DNA of 64,000 nucleotides from Williamsia phyllosphaerae (GTDB taxonomy: Bacteria; Actinomycetota; Actinomycetes; Mycobacteriales; Mycobacteriaceae), in the NCBI RefSeq assembly GCF_014635305.1, contig NZ_BMCS01000002.1, positions 310,001 through 374,000 on the forward strand. Reading direction: 5' to 3'. Below are positions 1-7,935 of the stretch, piece by piece (position 1 is the first letter of the stretch; each line of letters starts with the position of its first letter). A program made the translations under genes and the position numbers. The notes below the pieces were generated by a model. It saw only the letters and a program-made list of their open reading frames with translations. It had not been told where the DNA came from and made no database searches.

Positions 1-1
1 G

Positions 2-871
2 GCCGACGGGACCTTCTGGGTGTCCGACGAATACGGCCCCTACCTCGTGCACTTCGACGCCACCGGCAAGGAGATCGCCCGCCTGTCACCGTTCGACGGC
101 ACGCTGCCGCGGGAGCTGTCGCTGCGCACCCCGAACCAGGGCATGGAGGGACTCACCATCACCCCCGACGGCACCACCCTCGTCGGCGTCATGCAGTCGG
201 CCCTCAAGACCCCCGGGCTGAAGGGATCCGCCAAATCCGTTCCGCTGACCCGCATCGTGACGGTGAACCTGACCAGCAAGGCGGTGTCGGAGTACCTGTA
301 CCCGCTGGCCAATCCGCAGAAGACCAAGGTCGCCGTCTCGGAGATCACCGCGCTGAGCAACACACGTTTCATCGTCGACGAACGCGACGGCAAGCTCGAA
401 CCCGGAGCCGACAAGAAGCTCTACGTCGCCGACATCGCCGACGCGACCGACGTCGGGCCACGGTCGACGGTCCCCGGCGCGCGATACGTGGCCGACGCCG
501 GCGGCCTGCAGATCGCCGGGCGCGCCATCGAGACCACGGTGGGCGTCGGCACCGACACCGCGGCGATCGAGACGCTGCGAGCGGCCCGGATCACCACCGC
601 GACAAAGACCCTCGACCTCGATCTGGGCGCGCTGGTCACCCGGATCGACCCGTCCGGGGCGTTCTTCGGCCACGACAAGGTGGAGGGTGTCGCCGTCCTC
701 GACGGCGGGTCGACCCTGGTCATCTCCAACGACAGCGACTTCGGACTGACCGGCCTCGCCAAGGACACCCCGCCGTTCACGCTGAGGCCGAAGATCCTGC
801 CCGACGGCAAGCAGGACTCCGGCGAGATCCTGGTCGTCGACACGACCCGGCTCCCGCAAGCGGGCAAATGA
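2..871 (+). CDS. Phytase-like esterase domain protein, 5' end outside window
   Basis: The reading frame is open from the first base, and the residues ahead of the first possible start (ADGTFWVSDEYGPYL) read as conserved protein, so the gene begins upstream of the window. About 289 residues are visible. The WVSDEYGPY and GMEGLT segments, together with the repeated beta-strand pattern, match the 'esterase-like activity of phytase' family, secreted beta-propeller proteins of unsettled substrate. The C-terminus (residues GEILVVDTTRLPQ) is the usual final blade. The signal peptide cannot be checked here. The family call is fairly safe; true phytase activity is not implied. Confidence 0.8.
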   Translation, partial: ADGTFWVSDEYGPYLVHFDATGKEIARLSPFDGTLPRELSLRTPNQGMEGLTITPDGTTLVGVMQSALKTPGLKGSAKSVPLTRIVTVNLTSKAVSEYLYPLANPQKTKVAVSEITALSNTRFIVDERDGKLEPGADKKLYVADIADATDVGPRSTVPGARYVADAGGLQIAGRAIETTVGVGTDTAAIETLRAARITTATKTLDLDLGALVTRIDPSGAFFGHDKVEGVAVLDGGSTLVISNDSDFGLTGLAKDTPPFTLRPKILPDGKQDSGEILVVDTTRLPQAGK

Positions 872-914
872 CCCACCGGCCCGACTGACCAGCGCAGTCT
901 GCGACCGGCGTCGC

Positions 915-920
915 TAGCAT
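915..920 (+). promoter_or_regulatory. -10 hexamer TAGCAT, leaderless start for protease gene
   Basis: TAGCAT ends seven bases before the ATG at 928 and there is no Shine-Dalgarno sequence. This fits actinobacterial leaderless transcription. Inferred from sequence only. Confidence 0.5.
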
Positions 921-927
921 CACAGCG

Positions 928-1668
928 ATGCGGCACGTGTTGATCTTCGTGGTGGTCGTCGTGGCCTCGGCGTTGATCGGTGGCGCGGCCTCGTCGACGT
1001 CGATCGACGTCCACGCCAACCGCAGGATCGGCGCGCTCTTCGTCGGGGACACCGACCGACACACCTGCACCGCGGAATCGGTCCACAGTCGCTCCGGCGA
1101 TCTCGTCCTCACCGCGGCGCACTGCCTGACCGGCGAGACCGGTCCGATCACCTACGTTCCCGCATACCGGGTGTCGCAGGCACCCTTCGGTGAGTGGACG
1201 GTCACGTCGGTCTATCTCGATCCCGGCTGGCTCACGGGCCAGGACGTCAACCGGGACTACGCGGTGCTCCGCGTGCGATCCGACCCGACGACCGCGCATC
1301 GCACACTCGAGTCGGTGACCGGCCGCGGCTTCACAGTCGGGTCGTTCGGTATCGGGAGGGCCGTCCGGGTCGTCGGGTACGGCGCCGGGTCGGGTGACAC
1401 CCCCATCGGCTGCCGCGGCCGTACCCGGGAGGCGCGGGACTCCCCGACGGTGACCTGCCGCGGACTCGTGGACGGGACGAGTGGCTCACCCTGGATGACC
1501 GGTCGCACCACGACGATCGGCCTGGTCGGCGGCTACAACCAGGGCGGCTGCGTCAGCTTCATCTCCCACTCCCCCGTCTTCGACTCCGATCTGACCGCGC
1601 TGATCGCACGCGCCGACGACGGCGGACCGGGCGACACGGCACCGTCCACCGGCGCCGCGGTCTGCTGA
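928..1668 (+). CDS. Secreted trypsin-like serine protease (S1 family)
   Basis: A protein of 246 residues. Residues 1-21 form a hydrophobic signal peptide or anchor. The chymotrypsin-fold triad is visible: His65 in LTAAHC, Asp110 in RDYAVLRV, and Ser185 in GTSGSP. The last is a variant of GDSGGP, with Thr for Asp and Ser for Gly. Paired cysteines (47/66 and 162/177) are consistent with an exported, disulfide-bonded enzyme. It is transcribed alone, from what looks like a leaderless promoter. The substrate is unknown. The variant around the catalytic serine is common in actinobacterial members, so I expect activity. Confidence 0.85.
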   Translation: MRHVLIFVVVVVASALIGGAASSTSIDVHANRRIGALFVGDTDRHTCTAESVHSRSGDLVLTAAHCLTGETGPITYVPAYRVSQAPFGEWTVTSVYLDPGWLTGQDVNRDYAVLRVRSDPTTAHRTLESVTGRGFTVGSFGIGRAVRVVGYGAGSGDTPIGCRGRTREARDSPTVTCRGLVDGTSGSPWMTGRTTTIGLVGGYNQGGCVSFISHSPVFDSDLTALIARADDGGPGDTAPSTGAAVC

Positions 1669-1686
1669 ACCGCCGCACCCGATCGA

Positions 1687-2301
1687 TCAGTACAGGTAGA
1701 CCAGGGCGTCGTCGCCGCCGTTGCACGTCACGATCGGCCCCTGCGCCGCGCACATCATCGCGATCCGCTGCCCGGTCTCCGGACTCGTCGCCCGCACCGT
1801 GCGCGGGAGCTGTCCGGGCGGGCCGCTGGCGGAGTAGGCCAGCCGGACCTGCTCGGCGAAACCACAGGTCGTGGCCGATGTCCCGACCGACGACGCCTCG
1901 TAGAGGCCGGTCTGCCCGTAGACGATCGGGCACGCCCGGGAACCCTCAGGCGCCCCCGGCGCCGTGGTCACCGGCGTCGAACCGGTGGTCGACGACGTAC
2001 TGCTCGCGGGTCCGCGGGTGGTGGTCGCCGGCTCGCCCGACGGTGTCACCGTGACCGTCGACGTACTCGGTGCCGTCGACGCGCTCGGTGCCGCGGACTC
2101 GATCGGCGCCGTGGTGGGAAGGGCGCCACCCGAGTCGGATCGACCGAGCACCCAGTACCCGACGATGGCCGCGAGACCGAAGACGAACACCACGATCAGC
2201 ACGCCGAGCGTGATGACGACACCGCGCGACGGGCCCACGTGGCCGGTCGGCGGCGGTGCGTCGGTGTGGTCGGGGTCAGGCGGTGTCGGGTCGCCGGTCA
2301 T
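1687..2301 (-). CDS. Membrane-anchored hypothetical protein with Ser/Thr/Pro linker
   Basis: A protein of 204 residues that I do not recognise. It has a short Pro/Asp-rich cytoplasmic segment (about 1-26), one transmembrane helix (about 27-52, GVVITLGVLIVVFVFGLAA), and a long Ser/Thr/Pro-rich low-complexity linker (about 58-118). A small C-terminal domain (about 119-204) holds four cysteines that could form two disulfides outside the cell. This architecture is common in mycolata. The linker could be O-mannosylated, and a protein mannosyltransferase is encoded at 55917. It is convergent with the serine protease and 27 bases downstream of the TetR gene on the same strand. Function unknown. Confidence 0.75.
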   Translation of the reverse strand: MTGDPTPPDPDHTDAPPPTGHVGPSRGVVITLGVLIVVFVFGLAAIVGYWVLGRSDSGGALPTTAPIESAAPSASTAPSTSTVTVTPSGEPATTTRGPASSTSSTTGSTPVTTAPGAPEGSRACPIVYGQTGLYEASSVGTSATTCGFAEQVRLAYSASGPPGQLPRTVRATSPETGQRIAMMCAAQGPIVTCNGGDDALVYLY

Positions 2302-2328
2302 GACAGGCAGTTTCTCACCGACGGTCGA

Positions 2329-3024
2329 CTATTGCCGGGACGTGCGCCACGAATTCATGCCGAGGATGACCATGACCAGCTTGCGCTCCGAGCGCGCCGT
2401 CACCTCGCGGTCGTCACCGTTGTCACGCCGGTTGGCCTCGAGCATCTCGGCCACCGCCTGCAGCAGCACGTTCACCATGAGATCGGCGGCCAGTTCCAGA
2501 TCGTCGGCGCCCCAGTGCGCCAGCTCGGGTATCCGGGACAGGTCGATGGCCAGTTCCTTCACGAACAACCGCAACTCGGTGTCGATGGCGCGGCGGATCT
2601 CCGACACCCCGCCGTGCTGCTCGCGGATCAGGAACCGGAACTGCTCCTCGTTCTCGCGCACCTGTGTGACGAGGATCGCCACCGAACTCTTCACGGTGGG
2701 TACGGCATTGCGGGTCGCGAGGTCGCGACGTCCCTCACGCAGCGTCTTGCGGAGGACGCGCATGGAGTCCTCGACCACGGTGACACCGAGGTCTTCCATC
2801 GAGGCGAAGTGCCGGTAGAAGGCGGTGGGGACGATGCCCGCGGCCTTGGCCACCTCACGCAGGCTCAGGCTCGCGAAACTGCGGTCGGAGACGAGCGCAA
2901 GGGTCTCGTCGAGCAGCGCCTGCCGGGTACGCCCCTTGCGCGCTGAACGACTCTCGGACGCGTCGACCGCAGCCGACCGGGTCGGCGGTCGGGGAGGCGA
3001 GGCGTGGTTTCTGGACCGCGACAC
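2329..3024 (-). CDS. TetR-family regulator, FabR/DesT/MadR-like
   Basis: A protein of 231 residues starting at GTG 3024. A basic, proline-rich N-terminus (1-30) precedes the TetR helix-turn-helix (about 32-80) with LSLREVAKAAGIVPTAFYRH. The segment FYRHFASMEDLGVTVVEDS resembles the regulators of fatty-acid desaturation FabR, DesT and MadR; that similarity is from memory. It is divergent from a DesA3-type desaturase operon, with a clean palindrome in the gap. It probably senses acyl-CoA and controls that operon. Its own -10 (TACACT, 3031-3036) lies six bases before the start. Confidence 0.85.
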   Translation of the reverse strand: MSRSRNHASPPRPPTRSAAVDASESRSARKGRTRQALLDETLALVSDRSFASLSLREVAKAAGIVPTAFYRHFASMEDLGVTVVEDSMRVLRKTLREGRRDLATRNAVPTVKSSVAILVTQVRENEEQFRFLIREQHGGVSEIRRAIDTELRLFVKELAIDLSRIPELAHWGADDLELAADLMVNVLLQAVAEMLEANRRDNGDDREVTARSERKLVMVILGMNSWRTSRQ

Positions 3025-3030
3025 GGGGCA

Positions 3031-3036
3031 AGTGTA
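3031..3036 (-). promoter_or_regulatory. -10 hexamer TACACT, leaderless start for TetR gene
   Basis: Read on the minus strand, TACACT ends six bases before the GTG at 3024. No ribosome-binding site is present. Leaderless transcription is inferred. Confidence 0.45.
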
Positions 3037-3111
3037 GGAGAACCGGCCCTGTGACGGTTGTTACATCCCACGATGCTTGACCATCACACCCGTCGGGATG
3101 GCACACTATCC

Positions 3112-3127
3112 GTGTACAAGTGTTCAC
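3112..3127. promoter_or_regulatory. Putative TetR operator, palindrome GTGnACAnnTGTnCAC
   Basis: GTGTACAAGTGTTCAC is an inverted repeat with seven-base half-sites (one free base in each) around a 2-bp centre. It lies between the divergent TetR and desaturase-reductase genes, 51 bases before the reductase ATG. Its ACAnnTGT core resembles what I recall of FabR/DesT-type operators. Fourteen bases of the same site (CGGTGAACACTTGT on the other strand) recur at 7372-7385. Confidence 0.6.
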
Positions 3128-3178
3128 CGAAATCTGATGGACCGCACAGCCCCATTCCCGCACCCTCTGGAGGCAGCG

Positions 3179-4270
3179 ATGCTCGACCGCTTTCCGTCGA
3201 TGCTGAGCTCGGTGATCGAAGCCGCGCTGGCACCGCACCCGGTGGACCGCTATCTCGAACTCGTCGACCCCATGATCACGTGGAGCGATCTGCGTGGCCG
3301 CGTGGTCGACGTCCGACGGGACACCGCCCGCACCGTGACGCTCACCCTGGCGCCGACACGACAGTGGACCGGCTTCCGCGCAGGGCAGTACATCCAGCTC
3401 AGCACCGTCATCAAGGGCGTCCGCCACACCCGCTGTTTCTCGCCGGCCAACGCCGAGTGCGGTCCGGACGGGTTCATCGAGCTGACGATCACCGCGCACG
3501 ACGACGGCTTCGTCTCCCGCCATCTCCGCGACCACGCGGCCACCGGCGACGTGATGGGCCTGCAGCCCGCCACTGGCGACTTCGTCCTGCCGCAGCAGCG
3601 ACCCGAGCAGGCCGTGTTCATCAGTGGGGGCAGTGGGATTACACCTGTACTCTCAATGCTGCGCACGCTCGTGGCCGAACGGCACAACGGTTCGGCTGTG
3701 TTCATCCACTACGCGACCACCCCGGCCGACGCCGTCTACGCCGACGAGCTGAACGCGCTCGCCGCCGCGAACCCGTGGATCGATGTCCACACCATCTACA
3801 CCCGCCACACCGACACCGACGGTCCGAACGGACATTTCCGGCCGGAGCATCTCACCGAACTCGCGCCTCGGTTCGCCCAGGCGCAGACCTTCCTCTGCGG
3901 CCCCGCCGGCCTGATGGACGCGGTTCGGGAGTTCTACACCGAACGCGACCTCGACGACGCTCTGCACAGCGAGGCGTTCACCGCGCCGTCGGTGGCGCCG
4001 GACCCGAATGAGCCGGTCAGCGGCACGCTGTCGTTCGCGTCGTCGGCCCGCTCGGCCGAGAACGACGGCCACACGATCCTCGAGCAGGCCGAGGCCGCCG
4101 GGTTGACGCCGGAGTTCGGGTGCCGCATGGGCATCTGCTTCTCCTGCAGCGCGGTGAAGAAGTCCGGGTGCACCCGCAACGTGCTCACCGGGGACGTCGA
4201 CACCGATTCCGACACCCACATCCAACTCTGTATCTCCGCGCCGGTCGGCGACGTCGAGATCGACATCTAG
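3179..4270 (+). CDS. Ferredoxin-NAD(P) oxidoreductase partner of acyl-CoA desaturase (Rv3230c-like)
   Basis: A protein of 363 residues. I chose ATG 3179 because GGAGG sits six bases upstream; a longer TTG frame from 3077 would read through the operator. Domain order: a FAD-binding barrel with RCFSPAN, an NAD(P)-binding domain with GGSGITPVLSML, then a C-terminal plant-type [2Fe-2S] domain whose cysteines follow C-x4-C-x2-C (GCRMGICFSC) plus a distal C in LCIS. This matches the M. tuberculosis Rv3230c reductase, which passes electrons from NADPH to DesA3. The desaturase starts 11 bases downstream, so the two form an operon. Confidence 0.93.
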   Translation: MLDRFPSMLSSVIEAALAPHPVDRYLELVDPMITWSDLRGRVVDVRRDTARTVTLTLAPTRQWTGFRAGQYIQLSTVIKGVRHTRCFSPANAECGPDGFIELTITAHDDGFVSRHLRDHAATGDVMGLQPATGDFVLPQQRPEQAVFISGGSGITPVLSMLRTLVAERHNGSAVFIHYATTPADAVYADELNALAAANPWIDVHTIYTRHTDTDGPNGHFRPEHLTELAPRFAQAQTFLCGPAGLMDAVREFYTERDLDDALHSEAFTAPSVAPDPNEPVSGTLSFASSARSAENDGHTILEQAEAAGLTPEFGCRMGICFSCSAVKKSGCTRNVLTGDVDTDSDTHIQLCISAPVGDVEIDI

Positions 4271-4281
4271 AAGGAGACACC

Positions 4282-5457
4282 ATGACGATCATGCAGCTTT
4301 CCACCAGCACCGAGGCCGACGACAAGTCGACCGGGTCGAAAAAGACCGAACTGATCCTGTCCTACGAGGAGGTCGAGGCCCTCGGGCGCGAGCTCGACGA
4401 ACTGCGTGCGCGCATCGTCGCCGACCTCGGTCAGTCGGACCGCGACTACATCTACAAGATCATCAAGGCGCAGCGTGGATTCGAGGTCGCCGGTCGCGGA
4501 TTGGCCTACCTCGGTTGGTTCCCGCCGGCCTGGATCGCCGGTGTCGGTTCGCTCGCGGTGTCGAAGATCCTCGACAACATGGAGATCGGCCACAACGTCA
4601 TGCACGGCCAGTACGACTGGATGCGTGAGCCGTCGCTGAACTCCCGCGAGTTCGAGTGGGACACCGTGTGCCCCGCCGACCAGTGGCGCCACAGCCACAA
4701 CTACATGCACCACACCTTCACCAACATCGTCGGCGAGGACCGCGACATCGGGTACGGCATCATGCGCATGGACCGTGACCAGGAGTGGAACCCCTACTAC
4801 CTCGGCAACCTGCTGTACGCATCGATGCTGATGGTCGGTTTCGAGTGGGGCGTCATGCTGCACGACCTCGAGGCCGAGAACATCGTGCAGGGCAAGCGCA
4901 AGTGGACCGACATCAAGGGCCTCGCGAAGGGCATGTGGCGCAAGGCCAGCAAGCAGGTCCTCAAGGACTACATCGTCTTCCCCGCCCTGACCGGACCGCT
5001 GTTCCCGATCACGGTCGCGGGCAACGTCAGCGCGAACCTGGTCCGCAACCTGTGGACGTTCTCGATCATCTTCTGCGGACACTTCCCGTCCGGAGTCCAG
5101 ACGTTCACCCCGGAAGAGTGCGAGAACGAGACCAAGGGTCAGTGGTACCTGCGTCAGATGCTCGGCTCGGCCAACATCACCGGCACCCCGCTGTTCCACA
5201 TCATGAGCGGGAACCTCTCGCACCAGATCGAGCACCACCTGTTCCCCGACATCCCGGCCAACCGGTACCCGGAGATCGCCCCCGAGGTGCGCGCGATCTG
5301 CGAGAAGCACGGATTGCCCTACAACACAGGCACTTTCAGCCACCAGATCTTCTCGACCTGGAAGAAGATCGCGAAGCTCTCGCTGCCCAATTCCTGGACC
5401 GAGGACGACGACAACTTCAGTGTTAAGGTCGAGCGCGAACGCAAGGGAGTCGCCTGA
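4282..5457 (+). CDS. desA3: Membrane acyl-CoA delta-9 desaturase, DesA3-like
   Basis: A protein of 391 residues with AAGGAG before ATG 4282. The three histidine boxes of membrane di-iron desaturases are intact: GHNVMHG (His104, His108), HSHNYMHH (His137-His144) and HQIEHH (His314-His319). Hydrophobic segments near 75-97, 180-200 and 240-270 would place it in the cytoplasmic membrane. DesA3-type enzymes make oleoyl-CoA from stearoyl-CoA using electrons from the oxidoreductase encoded just upstream. Probable control by the divergent TetR makes this a membrane-fluidity module. Confidence 0.93.
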   Translation: MTIMQLSTSTEADDKSTGSKKTELILSYEEVEALGRELDELRARIVADLGQSDRDYIYKIIKAQRGFEVAGRGLAYLGWFPPAWIAGVGSLAVSKILDNMEIGHNVMHGQYDWMREPSLNSREFEWDTVCPADQWRHSHNYMHHTFTNIVGEDRDIGYGIMRMDRDQEWNPYYLGNLLYASMLMVGFEWGVMLHDLEAENIVQGKRKWTDIKGLAKGMWRKASKQVLKDYIVFPALTGPLFPITVAGNVSANLVRNLWTFSIIFCGHFPSGVQTFTPEECENETKGQWYLRQMLGSANITGTPLFHIMSGNLSHQIEHHLFPDIPANRYPEIAPEVRAICEKHGLPYNTGTFSHQIFSTWKKIAKLSLPNSWTEDDDNFSVKVERERKGVA

Positions 5458-5460
5458 TCG

Positions 5461-5492
5461 GTGTGTGGGGCGCCGCGAGGCGACCCGCACAC
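5461..5492 (+). terminator. GC-rich hairpin after desaturase operon
   Basis: GTGTGTGGG (5461-5469) pairs with CCCGCACAC (5484-5492), nine pairs with one G-U, just after the desA3 stop. There is no T-run, so it may stabilise the 3' end or stop only part of transcription before the small gene at 5529. Confidence 0.45.
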
Positions 5493-5528
5493 GGTGACGG
5501 CCCCGGACCGATGAGGGTGGTGTAGCCG

Positions 5529-5804
5529 ATGGTCGGCAAGTTCGAACGCAACAAGGACCTGCTGCAGGAGGCCGTGGAGTCGACGGCCTCGCACGTCGGA
5601 CGTATCGCCACCATCATCACCGGGGCCATCGTCGACATCACGCGCGAGATCGGCGACCTGGTCGCCGACGGCGTCGAGATGCGCGAGGCGGCGAAGAAGG
5701 CGCAGATCGACGAGGGCGACCTCGACGATCTGCCGCAACTCCCCTCCCCCGACGACGTGATCGACACCCAGGGTGAATATCTGCCCGACGAGCGTCGCTC
5801 CTAG
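5529..5804 (+). CDS. Small conserved-looking hypothetical protein
   Basis: A 91-residue protein that I do not recognise. It starts ATGGTCGGCAAG with a weak GAGGGTGG nearby. Residues 5-60 are predicted helical and amphipathic (GRIATIITGAIVDITREIGDLVADG), which could be peripheral or membrane-associated. The C-terminal 30 residues are acidic and proline-rich. Codon use matches the neighbours, which supports a real gene. It lies 71 bases after desA3 on the same strand, so it may share that operon by read-through. Confidence 0.65.
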   Translation: MVGKFERNKDLLQEAVESTASHVGRIATIITGAIVDITREIGDLVADGVEMREAAKKAQIDEGDLDDLPQLPSPDDVIDTQGEYLPDERRS

Positions 5805-5865
5805 CCGTTCGGCACTCCTGGTCGTTCCGCACGCTCACGGTCGTACATCTGTCCGACCTGACCGT

Positions 5866-5871
5866 TACTCT
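5866..5871 (+). promoter_or_regulatory. -10 hexamer TACTCT, leaderless start for MFS gene
   Basis: TACTCT ends eight bases before ATG 5880, with no ribosome-binding site between. Leaderless start inferred. Confidence 0.45.
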
Positions 5872-5879
5872 CTGAGCCC

Positions 5880-7313
5880 ATGACCCGCTTCCGCGGCCTG
5901 GCCATGGCCGTTCTGACGTTCGCGATGTTCATGGATCTCATGGACGTCACCATCGTGAACGTGGCCCTGCCCGCGATCCGCGACGATCTAGGCAGCACGC
6001 CGTCACAGCTCGAGTGGATCGTCAGCGGCTATGTCCTGGCCTTCGCCGGCGTCCTGATCACCTCGGGCCGGCTGGGTGACCGCTACGGTCGCCAACGGGT
6101 CTTCATCGCGGGCATCACCGGGTTCACGCTCGCGTCGTTGACCGCGTCGCTGGCCCAGAACGGGGAGACCCTCGTCGCGTCCCGGGTGGCCCAGGGTCTC
6201 TTCGCGGGGTTGATGGTGCCGCAGGTGCTCGCCAGCGTGCAGGTGCTCTACAAGCCCAGGGAGCGGGCCGCGATCTTCGCCGTCATCGGTGTGATCACCG
6301 CGATGGCGGCCGTCATCGGCCCCGTCCTGGGCGGCTGGCTGGTCACGAACAACCCGCTCGGCGGCGGCTGGCGCTCCATTTTCTTCATCAACATCCCCAT
6401 CGGGATCGTCATCGTCATCGCAGCCCTTGTGCTGGTGCCGAACTCGAAGGCCGATCGGCCCTCGCCCCTGGATCCACTCGGGGTGTTGCTCGCGGTCGGC
6501 GGCATCCTGCTGATCGTGTACCCACTGGTCGAGGGACGACAGCTCGGCTGGCCGATCTGGTCCTATCTGCTGATGGCGCTCTCACCGGTGGTGCTCGCAC
6601 TGTTCGTGCTCAACGAACGTCGCCACGGCGCCGACAGCGCGATGATGCCGCTGCGGCTGTTCGCCAACCGCGGGTTCACCGGCGGCCTGACGATCCAGTT
6701 CCTGTTCCAGGGATCGATCAACGCGTTCTTCCTCATCCTCGCGCTCTACGTACAGACCGGTCTGGGGTTCACCGCCATGGTGTCGGGCGCTCTGACGCTG
6801 CCGTTCAGCATCGGCGCGACGTTGGCCGCCGGGGTGGCCGCGGCCCTCGTGGCCCGTCTCGGGCGCATCCTGCCCGCCATCGGCGGGACGTTGATGGCCG
6901 TCGGCACGGCCTGGACGATCTACGTGTTCGATTCCACCGGCGCGGACTACTCGGCGTGGGACACGGTGATCCCGATGGCCATCGCCGGGATCGGTCTCAC
7001 CGTGATGATGGTCCCCCTGCTCGACATCGCCCTCGCCACGGTCGACGCGGCGGACTCCGGGGCCGCGTCCGGCGTCCTCGGCACGTTCCAACAGGTCGGC
7101 GGCGCACTCGGGATCGCGGTCACCGGGGTGCTGTTCTTCGGTGCCGCCGGCCGATACACCCAGTCCGAACTCCTCCATGCGCTCACCATCGCGGCATGGG
7201 TGCCGATCATCGGCTACGCGCTGGCGGCGCTGTGCAGTGCTCTGCTGCCCGGCATCTCCGAGGTCAAGGCACACCTGGAGACGGTCGTGGACGAGGAGTC
7301 CGTCACCGCCTGA
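5880..7313 (+). CDS. MFS multidrug exporter, DHA2 (EmrB/QacA) family
   Basis: A protein of 477 residues with about 14 hydrophobic segments. The N-terminus carries MDLMDVTIVNVALPAI (helix 1, the DHA2 'motif D1' type), the loop 2-3 motif GRLGDRYGRQRVF, and the antiporter motif C-like GPVLGGWL in helix 5. It should exchange protons for hydrophobic cations or drugs across the inner membrane. No TetR or MarR gene is directly beside it, and the nearest regulator is the lipid-type TetR 2.9 kb upstream. The substrate cannot be told from sequence. Confidence 0.92.
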   Translation: MTRFRGLAMAVLTFAMFMDLMDVTIVNVALPAIRDDLGSTPSQLEWIVSGYVLAFAGVLITSGRLGDRYGRQRVFIAGITGFTLASLTASLAQNGETLVASRVAQGLFAGLMVPQVLASVQVLYKPRERAAIFAVIGVITAMAAVIGPVLGGWLVTNNPLGGGWRSIFFINIPIGIVIVIAALVLVPNSKADRPSPLDPLGVLLAVGGILLIVYPLVEGRQLGWPIWSYLLMALSPVVLALFVLNERRHGADSAMMPLRLFANRGFTGGLTIQFLFQGSINAFFLILALYVQTGLGFTAMVSGALTLPFSIGATLAAGVAAALVARLGRILPAIGGTLMAVGTAWTIYVFDSTGADYSAWDTVIPMAIAGIGLTVMMVPLLDIALATVDAADSGAASGVLGTFQQVGGALGIAVTGVLFFGAAGRYTQSELLHALTIAAWVPIIGYALAALCSALLPGISEVKAHLETVVDEESVTA

Positions 7314-7371
7314 CCCTCCGGTCGGCACCGACGCGGAGAATATTCCCGATGCGGGATAAAACACCACCGTG

Positions 7372-7385
7372 CGGTGAACACTTGT
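7372..7385. promoter_or_regulatory. Second copy of TetR-operator sequence before DUF4395 gene
   Basis: CGGTGAACACTTGT is identical over 14 bases to the minus strand of the palindrome at 3112-3129. The right half-site here is degenerate (TGTCGCG instead of TGTnCAC). It sits about 20 bases upstream of the -10 at 7405, overlapping a -35 position, which suits a repressor site. Confidence 0.45.
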
Positions 7386-7404
7386 CGCGCAGGTCAGACC
7401 CCAT

Positions 7405-7410
7405 TACGGT
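7405..7410 (+). promoter_or_regulatory. -10 hexamer TACGGT, leaderless start for DUF4395 gene
   Basis: TACGGT ends seven bases before GTG 7418, supporting that start and a leaderless transcript. Confidence 0.45.
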
Positions 7411-7417
7411 CGTCACC

Positions 7418-7903
7418 GTGCTGCCGACATCGCTGAAGTTCCCGAACCCGGTCAACGAGTACGCCGCCCGGACCACCGCCGGACTCGTGGTGATCCTCGC
7501 GATCGTCACCATCGCGGTCGACCAGCCCGTCCTCTACGGGATCCTCGCCTTCGGCTTCCTGTTGCGTGTCATCTCCGGGCCGACGCTGTCGCCGTTCGGA
7601 CAGCTGTCGGTGCGCGTCATCGTGCCGAGGCTCGGTCTCACCAAGATGGTGCCGGGGCCACCCAAGCGGTTCGCGCAGGCCATCGGCCTCACCATCACCG
7701 GGGTCGCATTCGTGCTCAGTCTGCTGGGCCACGGCCTGGCGGCGCAGATCGTCGCGGCACTGGTCGTGGTCGCCGCACTGTTGGAGTCGGTTCTGGGTAT
7801 CTGCCTGGGCTGCATCGTCTTCGGCTTCCTGCAGCGTCGCGGAGTGATCCCGCAGAGCGTGTGCGAGGCCTGCAACAACATCTCGCTGCGCCAGCCGGCC
7901 TGA
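7418..7903 (+). CDS. DUF4395 integral membrane protein
   Basis: A protein of 161 residues. GTG 7418 was chosen from the well-placed -10 and because the family starts near FPNPVNEYAART. Four hydrophobic helices are visible (about 18-36, 38-55, 83-100 and 105-132). DUF4395 proteins are poorly understood and are often near thioredoxin-like or rhodanese genes. This one carries two CxxC pairs near the C-terminus (CLGC and CEAC), which could be redox-active or bind metal. A partial operator of the desaturase TetR upstream hints at a link to membrane-lipid state. Confidence 0.85.
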   Translation: MLPTSLKFPNPVNEYAARTTAGLVVILAIVTIAVDQPVLYGILAFGFLLRVISGPTLSPFGQLSVRVIVPRLGLTKMVPGPPKRFAQAIGLTITGVAFVLSLLGHGLAAQIVAALVVVAALLESVLGICLGCIVFGFLQRRGVIPQSVCEACNNISLRQPA

Positions 7904-7935
7904 CGTCAGGCCCGTCCCGGCCTCAGCTGATCGGC

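Noticed and set aside
3077..3178. TTG start at 3077 for the desaturase reductase
   Set aside because: The extra residues are not family-like and would translate the operator and promoter. ATG 3179 has GGAGG at the right distance.
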